NCBI GenBank assembly: GCA_023451265.1
Contig: JAEYAG010000085.1
Location: forward strand, 1-7,580
From: Actinomycetes bacterium
GTDB lineage: Bacteria; Actinomycetota; Actinomycetes; Actinomycetales; Microbacteriaceae
Length of the DNA stretch: 7,580 nucleotides
Direction: 5' to 3'
Part shown: positions 1 through 5,428 of the stretch, piece after piece
How positions within the stretch are numbered: the stretch's first letter is position 1
Layout: every line of letters begins with the position of its first letter
Notes under the pieces: generated by a model
The model's database searches: none
Seen by the model: only the letters and a program-made list of their open reading frames with translations
What the model was told of the DNA's origin: nothing
Program-made: the position numbers and the translations under genes

Positions 1-623
1 TCCCTCAGCGCTTCGGCCATGTCGACGTCGCCGATCGCGGCGTTGGCGGCGGAGGCGGCCGCGATGACGGGACGCGCCGCGCCCATTTCGCGCATCGCGC
101 GGACGAGGTCGCCGCCCAGCAGCGCCGTGTAGCCGAGGTTGTGGCGGGCTTCGGCGACCTCGACGGGATCGCCGTGCCGCTCATAGGCGGCCACCGCCGC
201 TTCGAGGTCCGCGGTCGCCGCGGCGAGCTGGCCGCGCTGCATCGCGACGAGGCTGCGGTTCATCCGGAGGTTGGCGACCGCCAGCGGGTCGTCGGGGATG
301 GTGTCGATCGCGCGGCCGAGCCACTCCAGCCCCTCATCGAGGCGGCCGCGGTGCATGAGGATACTGCCGAGCTGCCCCTCGATCACCCCGCGCGTGTGCG
401 CCGTGAGCGCATCACCGGCGAGCACGCGCCGGCACAGCGCTTCGCCCTCGTCGGGACGGCCGAGCTGGTCCAGGACGAAGGCACGCGTGCCCGCGATGCG
501 GGCGCGCAGGTTGTCGTCAGCGCCGGATGCCGCGGCATCCAGCGCCGCCTCGGCCTCGCGGTACCGCCGCTCATTGGTGAGCGTGAGCGCGGCGGTGTAG
601 AGGCCGGCCGGGTCGGAGGTCAC
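1..623 (-). CDS. TPR-repeat protein, N-terminal part (probable TPR-CHAT protease), runs off the left edge
   Basis: This is an open frame of 207 codons on the minus strand that continues past base 1. It starts at GTG 623-621; the nearest upstream ATG (634-632) runs into a stop after four codons, which supports the GTG. The protein begins MTSDPAGLYTAALTLTNE and is made of helix-turn-helix units with TPR spacing and residues, such as RYREAEAALDAA, GRLDEGLEWLGRAI, GQLAAATADLEAAVAAYERHG and EVAEARHNLGYTALLGGDLVRA. No signal peptide or membrane segment is seen, so it should be cytoplasmic. It follows the S8 protease gene by 68 bases on the same strand. In actinobacterial loci of this layout that I remember, the TPR array leads into a C-terminal CHAT (caspase-like, clan CD) protease domain. 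That domain would lie outside the window and is inferred only. A plain TPR scaffold or regulator is the alternative. The TPR call is firm; the CHAT call is moderate. Confidence 0.85.
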   Translation of the reverse strand, partial: MTSDPAGLYTAALTLTNERRYREAEAALDAAASGADDNLRARIAGTRAFVLDQLGRPDEGEALCRRVLAGDALTAHTRGVIEGQLGSILMHRGRLDEGLEWLGRAIDTIPDDPLAVANLRMNRSLVAMQRGQLAAATADLEAAVAAYERHGDPVEVAEARHNLGYTALLGGDLVRAMREMGAARPVIAAASAANAAIGDVDMAEALR

Positions 624-660
624 GCCCCCAGCATGCCGGTTCCCGGGCGGCCAGGGGAAC

Positions 661-678
661 ACGCGCCGCCCGGCGCGT
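661..678 (-). terminator. GC-rich hairpin between the S8 protease and TPR genes
   Basis: A perfect 7-bp inverted repeat ACGCGCC / GGCGCGT encloses a 4-base loop. It lies 13 bases after the stop of the protease gene and 37 bases before the GTG of the TPR gene. No run of T follows on the minus strand (the next bases are TTCCCC), so it is not a classical intrinsic terminator. It could partly attenuate read-through and so set the protease-to-TPR ratio, or protect the upstream message. It may also be chance in such GC-rich DNA. Confidence 0.3.
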
Positions 679-691
679 CAGCCGACCACGC

Positions 692-2368
692 TCACCCGAG
701 CGCGGCGAGGGCCTTCTCGGCCGCCGCGCGGGCAGCGGCGATCGCGTCGGCGACGTGCTCCTTCCCGTCCTTCCCGTCCGGTGGGGTGCCGAGGCCGGCG
801 GCGATCAGCCCCGCCACGAGCGGCGCCGCGAACGACGTGCCGCTCCACACGGCGAAGCCGCCGCGGTAATCCTCGGGGGCGATCGTCAGCCGCCGCCGGG
901 CGTACTGGTCGTCGCGGGCCGACGCCTGCAGGCCACCGCGGAAGTCGGGAAGCGTGCTCAGCACCGCCGCGCCCACCGCAAAGGTGCGCACCCAGGGGCC
1001 GACGTTGGAGAACAGGGCCGTCGTCGCCCGGTCCGGGTTCAGGGCGCCGACGGAGACGTGGGCGGCGAGGTCGTCCGGCACGAGGCCGTTGTCCGACCCC
1101 GGCCACGGCCACAGCGACGCGGGGAAGCTCGGTCGGTCGGTCGCGTCGTTGCCCGCCGACACCACGACGGTCACCCCGAGCCCGCGCACCACCGCGAGCA
1201 GGTCGTAGAGGTCGCGGGTGTAGAGGCCGTCCTCCGGGGTCTCGTGGTAGTAGCCGAGCGACATGTTCAGCACGTCGATCGGACGCCCGCCGCGCACGCC
1301 GTCGCGGTAGCGCTGCACGAGCACGCCGAGGTCCTCCACGACGCGCAGCAGGTTCGACTCCTCCACGATCCCGCGGGCGTCGGCGACACGGATGCCGAGC
1401 ATCTCGGCATCCGGCGCGATCTGACGCACGATGCCGGCGATGAACGTGCCGTGCCCGGCGACCGGGTCGAGTTCGCCGTCGAGCGGGCCGAACAGGTCGG
1501 GGTACACCTCCGGGTTGGCCTCGTCGTCCAGCCCCACCGGATGCCCGTCGAGGCGCACGTCCCGGGTGACGAGGTCGTCGGGCAGCCACGTGTGCGCGCC
1601 GATGCCGGTGTCGAGCACCGCCACGACCGCGCGACGCCGACCGTCCGCGACCTCGGTGCAGACGGGCGGCGGACCCACCCAGGCGACCGGCTGGCGGCCG
1701 CCGGATCCGCAGTCGCCGTACTCGCCGACCGGGTTGGAGCGGGTGTAGGGGTTAGACCGGGTGTACGGGTTCGACCGGGTGTACGGATTCGACTTCGTGT
1801 ACGGGTTCGATTTGGTGTATGGATTGACCCCGATCGGGTCGACCGTCAGCACGTGGTCCAGGCCGATGCGATCGACTCCCGCCGCCCGCAGCGACGCCGG
1901 CGCGTCGATGCGGCCGTCGCGGCCGCGCACGACGTCACGACCGGCGAGGATGCGGCGGCGCACCTGCTGCAGCACTCGCCAGGCATCCGGGAGCGCGGGC
2001 GAGACGGCATCCTTCGCCTCCGGCGTCGTCAGCCGCACGCGGATCACCACCGGCGCACTGGGCAGTCGCGGTTCGGGACGCTCCCCCTCGCCGAGCTCGC
2101 TGCCGTCCAGGCGCTCGCGCACGACGCCCCAGCCGAAGACGGCGGCCGCCTCGCGGACGCGATCGAGGTTGCCCTCCAGCAGGCCCGCCCCGGCGCCGTC
2201 CGAGACGAGCAGCCGATCGGGCACGTACGCCGTCTGGAACGCCTCGACGCCGTCGAGGGGCTCGGTTCCGGGGTCGAGCACGGTGGCGGAGATCACGGAG
2301 CCGCGGGCGCGGTCGCGCCACGACCACCCTTTGGGCTGCGGGGCGGCGTCGTACTCTTCAGGGCTCAT
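692..2368 (-). CDS. Subtilisin-like S8 family serine protease, cytoplasmic, with NPYT hexapeptide repeats
   Basis: A 558-residue subtilase with every catalytic motif intact: Asp253 in AVLDTGIG, His306 in GHGTFIAGIV, the oxyanion Asn407 in SAGND and Ser512 in SGTSFAAPLVAG. The catalytic domain spans about residues 245-530. Residues 1-180 form a separate charged N-terminal domain (includes PDAWRVLQQVRRRI and GVDRIGLDHVL) that resembles no secretory prodomain I know. No signal peptide, wall anchor or membrane helix is seen, so the enzyme probably acts inside the cell. Residues 182-211 are five tandem NPYT[K/R]S hexapeptides, followed by a Gly/Pro-rich linker with Cys220 and Cys237. The C-terminus is an Ala/Lys-rich helix. 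The ATG at 2368 has a strong GAGGAG site five bases upstream. The gene sits 40 bases after the accessory gene and 68 before the TPR gene, as if in one operon with the sigma factor. The natural substrate is unknown. The family call is certain; the intracellular role is inferred. Confidence 0.95.
   Translation of the reverse strand: MSPEEYDAAPQPKGWSWRDRARGSVISATVLDPGTEPLDGVEAFQTAYVPDRLLVSDGAGAGLLEGNLDRVREAAAVFGWGVVRERLDGSELGEGERPEPRLPSAPVVIRVRLTTPEAKDAVSPALPDAWRVLQQVRRRILAGRDVVRGRDGRIDAPASLRAAGVDRIGLDHVLTVDPIGVNPYTKSNPYTKSNPYTRSNPYTRSNPYTRSNPVGEYGDCGSGGRQPVAWVGPPPVCTEVADGRRRAVVAVLDTGIGAHTWLPDDLVTRDVRLDGHPVGLDDEANPEVYPDLFGPLDGELDPVAGHGTFIAGIVRQIAPDAEMLGIRVADARGIVEESNLLRVVEDLGVLVQRYRDGVRGGRPIDVLNMSLGYYHETPEDGLYTRDLYDLLAVVRGLGVTVVVSAGNDATDRPSFPASLWPWPGSDNGLVPDDLAAHVSVGALNPDRATTALFSNVGPWVRTFAVGAAVLSTLPDFRGGLQASARDDQYARRRLTIAPEDYRGGFAVWSGTSFAAPLVAGLIAAGLGTPPDGKDGKEHVADAIAAARAAAEKALAALG
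1736..1825 (-). repeat. Five tandem 18-bp coding repeats (NPYT[K/R]S)
   Basis: In the protease reading frame these bases encode NPYTKS twice and then NPYTRS three times, followed by a truncated sixth unit (NPV). The copies differ at silent sites: AAT or AAC for Asn; CCA, CCG or CCC for Pro; ACC or ACG for Thr; AAA or AAG for Lys; CGG or CGC for Arg. The peptide is therefore better kept than the DNA, which argues for selection on the protein unit rather than very recent slippage. The repeats lie between the N-terminal domain and the catalytic domain. Confidence 0.95.
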
Positions 2369-2373
2369 GCGAT

Positions 2374-2379
2374 CTCCTC
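2374..2379 (-). promoter_or_regulatory. Strong ribosome binding site of the S8 protease gene
   Basis: GAGGAG lies on the minus strand with five bases before the ATG at 2368. It is the best Shine-Dalgarno match in the window and fixes this start. It suggests the protease is translated independently and efficiently, unlike the neighbouring genes with poor or no sites. Confidence 0.8.
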
Positions 2380-2408
2380 AGGTCGGGCGGTGCCGGCGGC
2401 GTCAGGGG

Positions 2409-2882
2409 TCAGATCTCGAAGCGGGGCGTCTGCAGGTCGGTGGCGCCGTCGGGCTCGGATGCCGCGGCCAGCAGCACCCGCAGCCGTGACAGGCCGTGCG
2501 GCACGCCGTCGAAGGAGAAGCGGCCGCCTTCGAGGTCGGCGAGGTGCTCCCCGGCATCCTGGATCAGGCGCACTTCGGCGACGTCCCCGTCGACCCAGCC
2601 GTCCAGGCGGCAGGCGTCGCGCTCGGCGGGGGTGACGTGCACCAGCATGTTGGTGCGGCCGTCGCTGAACTGCAGGGTCAGCATGTCGGCGTCGCCGCGG
2701 ACGGCGGTGGTGGCGTCGCTGTCGATGAGGCTCAGCAGCGCGTACTCGCGGGCGAGGTCGGCCGTCGCGACGGCCGCGATCATCGCGTCGGCGAGATGGG
2801 ACGGTGCCGGGTCGATCGCCCCCCAGGCGCGCCGGATCGCGGCGAACAGCGCCGTGTCGTCGGTCATCGATTCAGAGGTCAC
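2409..2882 (-). CDS. Conserved accessory protein of the sigma/protease operon, function unknown
   Basis: A 157-residue acidic protein. Residues about 8-55 are helical (LFAAIRRAWGAIDPAPSHL, then ADLAREYALLSLIDSD). Residues about 60-157 look like a beta-sandwich: LTLQFSDGRTNMLVHVTP, then a strand pair around GWVDGDVAEVRLI, then GRFSFDGVPHGLSRLRVLL. The second half resembles proteins annotated as carboxypeptidase-regulatory-like that I remember beside actinobacterial sigma factors in TPR-CHAT loci. That is recall, not a search. No membrane helix or zinc-binding anti-sigma motif (HxxxCxxC) is present. The GTG at 2882 overlaps the end of the sigma gene by 11 bases, with a GGGGACG stretch upstream. 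An in-frame ATG at 2867 would leave a 4-base gap and make a 152-residue protein, but has no clear binding site. The tight linkage suggests translational coupling and a role tied to the sigma factor, perhaps as partner or regulator. No function can be assigned. Confidence 0.85.
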   Translation of the reverse strand: MTSESMTDDTALFAAIRRAWGAIDPAPSHLADAMIAAVATADLAREYALLSLIDSDATTAVRGDADMLTLQFSDGRTNMLVHVTPAERDACRLDGWVDGDVAEVRLIQDAGEHLADLEGGRFSFDGVPHGLSRLRVLLAAASEPDGATDLQTPRFEI

Positions 2883-3543
2883 GGTCGTCCCCGTCCCATC
2901 CCGCCGCGTGGAGAGCGGTGCGCAGTTTTCCGAGGCAACGACCCCGGGTCGGTCCGATCGAGCCGATCGGCATGTTCAGGTCTCGCGCGAGGTGCGCGTA
3001 GTCGGGGCGCTCCTCGAACGCGATGACGCGCAGCAGACGTCCGCAGCGTTCGTCGAGCCCCGAGACGGCCGCCCAGAGCCGGCGATCGCGGTCGGCGATG
3101 TGGGCGCGGCTCTCCGCGGAGTCGTCCGCCGGCAGCAGCGGCTCGAGGTCGGCGTCGTCGGTGGCGCGCACGCGCTGCTGCGCCCGACCCGCCCGCCACG
3201 CCTCGCGCCGTGCGCAGGTGGTCAGCCAGCCGGCGACGGCGCGCGCGTCGTGGATCGTCTCGTGCCGGCGCACCAGCGTCAGCCAGGTGACCTGCACGAC
3301 GTCTTCGCTCAGCTGCGCGTCGAGTCCGTAGGCGCGCACGACATGCCAGAGCACCGGCGTCATCAGGCGCACCAGGTCGTCCATCGCCCGGGTCTGCCCC
3401 TCGCGCCACCGCGCGAACAGGTCGGCAGCGTGGTCCCAGATGGTCGCGGGCACGGCTGTGGACCCCTCGCCTCCCGGTGCGTCGGCTGCGGGGAGGGAAT
3501 CCGGGGCCCGATCAGGGGAGGTCGAAGGGTCGGCATCGGTCAT
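2872..3543 (-). CDS. ECF-type RNA polymerase sigma-70 family factor
   Basis: A 223-residue sigma factor when started at ATG 3543 (MTDADPSTS). Region 2 covers about residues 52-120: LVRLMTPVLWHVVRAYGL, the DVVQVTWLTLVRRHETI stretch and AVAGWLTTCARREAWR. A short acidic linker follows, then region 4 at about 155-210 with the helix-turn-helix YAHLARDLNMPIGSIGPTRG and CLGKLR. It lacks regions 1 and 3, as ECF factors do. Other in-frame ATGs lie at 3552 and 3561. The open frame extends to 3936, but that part is antisense to the amidotransferase gene and is not coding-like. The first 35 residues are Pro/Ala/Asp-rich and probably disordered. It heads the operon with the accessory protein, S8 protease and TPR gene and presumably controls them, possibly with autoregulation. 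No target promoter motif could be settled by eye. No classical anti-sigma membrane protein is next to it, so it may be controlled through the accessory protein or by proteolysis. Confidence 0.92.
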   Translation of the reverse strand: MTDADPSTSPDRAPDSLPAADAPGGEGSTAVPATIWDHAADLFARWREGQTRAMDDLVRLMTPVLWHVVRAYGLDAQLSEDVVQVTWLTLVRRHETIHDARAVAGWLTTCARREAWRAGRAQQRVRATDDADLEPLLPADDSAESRAHIADRDRRLWAAVSGLDERCGRLLRVIAFEERPDYAHLARDLNMPIGSIGPTRGRCLGKLRTALHAAGWDGDDRDL

Positions 3544-3550
3544 ACCGCCC

Positions 3551-3556
3551 ATTCTG
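3551..3556 (-). promoter_or_regulatory. Weak -10-like hexamer before the sigma gene
   Basis: CAGAAT lies on the minus strand, seven bases before the ATG at 3543. It keeps the A at position 2 and T at position 6 of a TANNNT -10 element but lacks the first T. If used, the sigma message would be nearly leaderless. The CGGTATG heptamer occurs twice here (3547-3541 and 3565-3559), which could be a binding site or chance. No -35 element is recognisable. Confidence 0.2.
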
Positions 3557-3627
3557 GCCATACCGATAAGAGGCGGGCGAGGGGGCGCCTGATACATCCG
3601 CCCCGGCCGGGTTTCGCGGTGGCCGCC

Positions 3628-3633
3628 TAGACT
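3628..3633 (+). promoter_or_regulatory. -10 element of a probable leaderless promoter for the amidotransferase gene
   Basis: TAGACT fits the TANNNT consensus and ends seven bases before the ATG at 3641, placing the expected transcription start at or next to the A of the start codon. No purine-rich ribosome binding site is present (bases 3634-3640 are TCTCGGC). No good -35 hexamer sits 16-19 bases upstream. The 97-base gap 3544-3640 also serves the divergent sigma operon and contains a weak AGGCG/CGCCT inverted repeat (3571-3575, 3586-3590). Confidence 0.5.
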
Positions 3634-3640
3634 TCTCGGC

Positions 3641-4366
3641 ATGGCCCCGCTCGTGTATCTGTGCGCTCGTCCGCAGGCCGGTGCCGCGGCGGCGGAGTAC
3701 GAGTCCTTCCGCACGGCGATGCACCTGGAGACCGGTGAGCTGGAGCGCTGGGACCTCGTGCAGGACGAGTTGCCCGCCGATGCCCCGACCCGCTGGCGTG
3801 GCGCCGTCGTGGGCGGAAGCCCCTTCAACGTCGCCGACCCCGAGTCGGCGAAGACGGACGTGCAGCGTCGCCTTGAGGCGGGGCTCGCCCGGCTCGCCGA
3901 GACCGCGGCATCCGGCGGCATTGCCGCACTGTTCACGTGCTACGGCATCGGCGTCGCCACGCGTGCCCTGGGCGGCGAGGTGACGCGCGCGTACCCCGAG
4001 GACACCGGCCCGACCCGGGTGACGCTCACCGACGAGGGGCGACGCGACCCGATCTTCGGCGGACTGGCCGACACGTTCACGGCCCTCACGGCGCACAAGG
4101 AGGGCACCGGACGGATGCCGGCGGGTGCGACCCTCTTGGCGACCAACGAGGCGTGCCCCGTGCAGGCGTATCGGGTCGGCGAGCGCCTGTACGCGACGCA
4201 GTTCCACCCCGAGCCGACGGGGCAGGCCTTCACCGAGCGGATGGCCGTCTACCGCGACGACGGCTACTTCGCCGCCGGGGACTACGACCGCATCGCCGCC
4301 CTCGTGCTGGCGGCGTCGCTCACCGAGCCCGCGCGCATCCTGCACGCCTTCGCGACCGCGTTCTGA
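3641..4366 (+). CDS. Class I glutamine amidotransferase-like protein (GMP synthase glutaminase-type)
   Basis: A 241-residue single-domain protein of the triad glutamine amidotransferase fold. It has a nucleophile-elbow-like segment FTCYGIG with Cys100 and the FHPE motif with His189 and Glu191, the expected catalytic triad. GAVVGGSPFNV (about residues 54-64) matches the oxyanion-strand region of GuaA-type glutaminases. The motif around the cysteine is TCYGIG rather than the more usual GxCxGxQ. Such stand-alone proteins hydrolyse glutamine to donate ammonia or cleave gamma-glutamyl compounds; the acceptor here is unknown and no synthetase domain or partner gene is in the window. The gene is divergent from the sigma operon and convergent with the TspO-like gene, so it is a single-gene unit. 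Low-specificity annotation in genomes is usually 'glutamine amidotransferase'. The fold is confident; the substrate is not known. Confidence 0.88.
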   Translation: MAPLVYLCARPQAGAAAAEYESFRTAMHLETGELERWDLVQDELPADAPTRWRGAVVGGSPFNVADPESAKTDVQRRLEAGLARLAETAASGGIAALFTCYGIGVATRALGGEVTRAYPEDTGPTRVTLTDEGRRDPIFGGLADTFTALTAHKEGTGRMPAGATLLATNEACPVQAYRVGERLYATQFHPEPTGQAFTERMAVYRDDGYFAAGDYDRIAALVLAASLTEPARILHAFATAF

Positions 4367-4390
4367 CCCGGACCGCGCCGCATCCACCGC

Positions 4391-4468
4391 CGAACCCTTG
4401 CCCCCAGGACGAACCCTTACCCCTCGACGCGCTCGGGAACGAGGGTTCGGTCCAGAGGGGAGGATTCG
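4391..4468. terminator. Nested imperfect palindrome in the convergent gap (bidirectional terminator or REP-like element)
   Basis: Two near-identical direct copies, CGAACCCTTGCCCC (4391-4404) and CGAACCCTTACCCC (4410-4423), face two inverted relatives, AGGGTTCG (4442-4449) and GAGGGGAGGATTCG (4455-4468). The inner arms CGAACCCT / AGGGTTCG pair perfectly over 8 bp around a 24-base loop. The outer arms pair with about three mismatches and one wobble, separated from the inner stem by a symmetrical 5-by-5 internal loop. An alternative inner stem is CCCTCG (4421-4426) with CGAGGG (4440-4445). It lies between two converging genes, where a bidirectional terminator is expected. There is no T-tract on either strand. 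Confidence 0.55.
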
Positions 4469-4483
4469 GCACACAGCGCGGGG

Positions 4484-5356
4484 TCAGCCGGCGGAGCGGG
4501 CGCGGGCCAGCGCGCGAGCGCGCAGGCCGATGGCCGCCGCCAGCACCACGGCGGCGACGATGAAGGCCGTCGTCGCGACGGCGGGCGCGTGCGGCTCGCC
4601 CGTCGACCGTGCGATCCCGATCCAGACCAGACCCCACGCCATCGCGAGGGCCGGCGCGATGCGCCCGTCCGTGCCGAATGCGATCGCGGCGCCGACGAGG
4701 GCGACGACCACGAGCACGAGCACGCCCCACAGCTGCTGGGCATCGGCATCCATCGGCGCGACGACATCCGCGGCGAGCCAGGCGGTGATGTTCGCGACCG
4801 TCGCGAGAGACACCCAGCCCAGATGGATGCCGGCGGCGCCGTCCATGAGGAGCAGGTCGACCGGACTCTCGGGACGCTGCGCCACGAGTCGGCGCAGCGT
4901 CACGCCGAGCACCACCAGCAGCAGCACGATCGCCACCACCGTCGCGGGCAGCGTCAGGAACTGCGCGGCGAGCAGCCACCCGCCGTTGAGCACGGCGGTG
5001 GCGGCGATCCACCAGCCGGCGCGGCGCTGCCGCGCCCGGCCGCGCTGGGAGGGCAGCGCCTGCCACACGGCGTAGCCGATCGTCAGCAGGTATACGACGC
5101 TCCAGATCGAGAACGCCGGCGTCGCGGGCGCGAGCACCGTGGCGTCGGCGTCAAGCGCCCCGCCCTGCAGGTCGCGGACGTTCGTGCCGCCGAAGAAGCC
5201 CGTGCCGATCATCGCGGCGATGACCATGAACACGACCGCCGAGATCACGACGATCTGCCGCGCGAGATCCGCCCCGGTCGGCGCCTCGGAACGCACCTCG
5301 GAGCGCGCTGCGGCGCCGCCGTGCAGGGTGGGCTCGGGGGACGGTGAGCGGTTCAT
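4484..5356 (-). CDS. TspO/MBR-type tryptophan-rich sensory protein-like membrane protein
   Basis: A 290-residue integral membrane protein with about eight hydrophobic segments: near 34-52, 79-101, 113-133, 137-158, 171-197, 205-228, 234-250 and 259-280. A 30-residue hydrophilic N-terminus precedes them. The pattern PAFSIWSVVYLLTIGYAVWQALP, then LNGGWLLAAQF and IHLGWVSLATVANITAWL, is that of the long actinobacterial and cyanobacterial form annotated as tryptophan-rich sensory protein; ten tryptophans are spread over the helices. Classical TspO is about 160 residues with five helices and binds porphyrins and cholesterol-like ligands; this longer form has no established ligand. The start ATG 5356 is supported by a -10-like element ending seven bases upstream. 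It lies downstream of treZ on the same strand but with its own probable promoter, so it need not be cotranscribed. An unrelated multi-pass protein is the alternative. Confidence 0.75.
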   Translation of the reverse strand: MNRSPSPEPTLHGGAAARSEVRSEAPTGADLARQIVVISAVVFMVIAAMIGTGFFGGTNVRDLQGGALDADATVLAPATPAFSIWSVVYLLTIGYAVWQALPSQRGRARQRRAGWWIAATAVLNGGWLLAAQFLTLPATVVAIVLLLVVLGVTLRRLVAQRPESPVDLLLMDGAAGIHLGWVSLATVANITAWLAADVVAPMDADAQQLWGVLVLVVVALVGAAIAFGTDGRIAPALAMAWGLVWIGIARSTGEPHAPAVATTAFIVAAVVLAAAIGLRARALARARSAG

Positions 5357-5363
5357 ACCCGGA

Positions 5364-5369
5364 ACGGTA
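5364..5369 (-). promoter_or_regulatory. -10 element of a probable leaderless promoter for the TspO-like gene
   Basis: TACCGT on the minus strand matches TANNNT and ends seven bases before the ATG at 5356, with no ribosome binding site between (TCCGGGT). A partial -35 match, CTGACG, lies 19 bases upstream, which is slightly long. The spacing is the same as at the amidotransferase gene. Confidence 0.45.
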
Positions 5370-5405
5370 TGTGACGTGGCGCCGGTCTCGTCAGGGCCTT
5401 GACAA

Positions 5406-5421
5406 CCCGCCGCGGAGCGGG
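5406..5421 (-). terminator. Weak hairpin just after the treZ stop codon
   Basis: CCCGC / GCGGG arms (5406-5410 and 5417-5421) enclose six bases, starting seven bases after the treZ stop. On the minus strand the stem is followed by TTGTC, a poor U-tract. It may stop treZ transcription before the TspO-like promoter, but the short stem makes this a weak call. Confidence 0.25.
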
Positions 5422-5428
5422 GTCGCCG

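Noticed and set aside
141..869. Plus-strand 242-codon open frame over the TPR region
   Set aside because: The minus-strand frame gives clear TPR repeats; this one is low-complexity antisense.
1736..1825. 18-bp repeats as a possible CRISPR or mobile repeat
   Set aside because: They are head-to-tail without spacers, in frame in a protease gene, and vary at silent codon positions, so they are a coding repeat.
755..2635. A 626-codon open frame on the plus strand opposite the S8 protease and accessory genes
   Set aside because: It is the antisense shadow of two well-supported genes in GC-rich DNA. Its product is Arg/His/Val-rich with no motif, and the minus-strand protease has full catalytic motifs.
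3544..3936. N-terminal extension of the sigma factor open frame up to 3936
   Set aside because: It runs antisense through the amidotransferase gene and the divergent promoter region, and its Ser/Arg/Pro-rich sequence has no sigma-like features. The start at 3543 gives a normal ECF length.
3512..4474. 320-codon minus-strand open frame opposite the amidotransferase gene
   Set aside because: Arg/Gly/Ala-rich shadow of the plus-strand gene, which has the Cys-His-Glu triad.
5399..5404. Perfect TTGACA -35 hexamer on the plus strand
   Set aside because: No -10-like sequence follows at 16-19 bases, and there is no plus-strand gene downstream.
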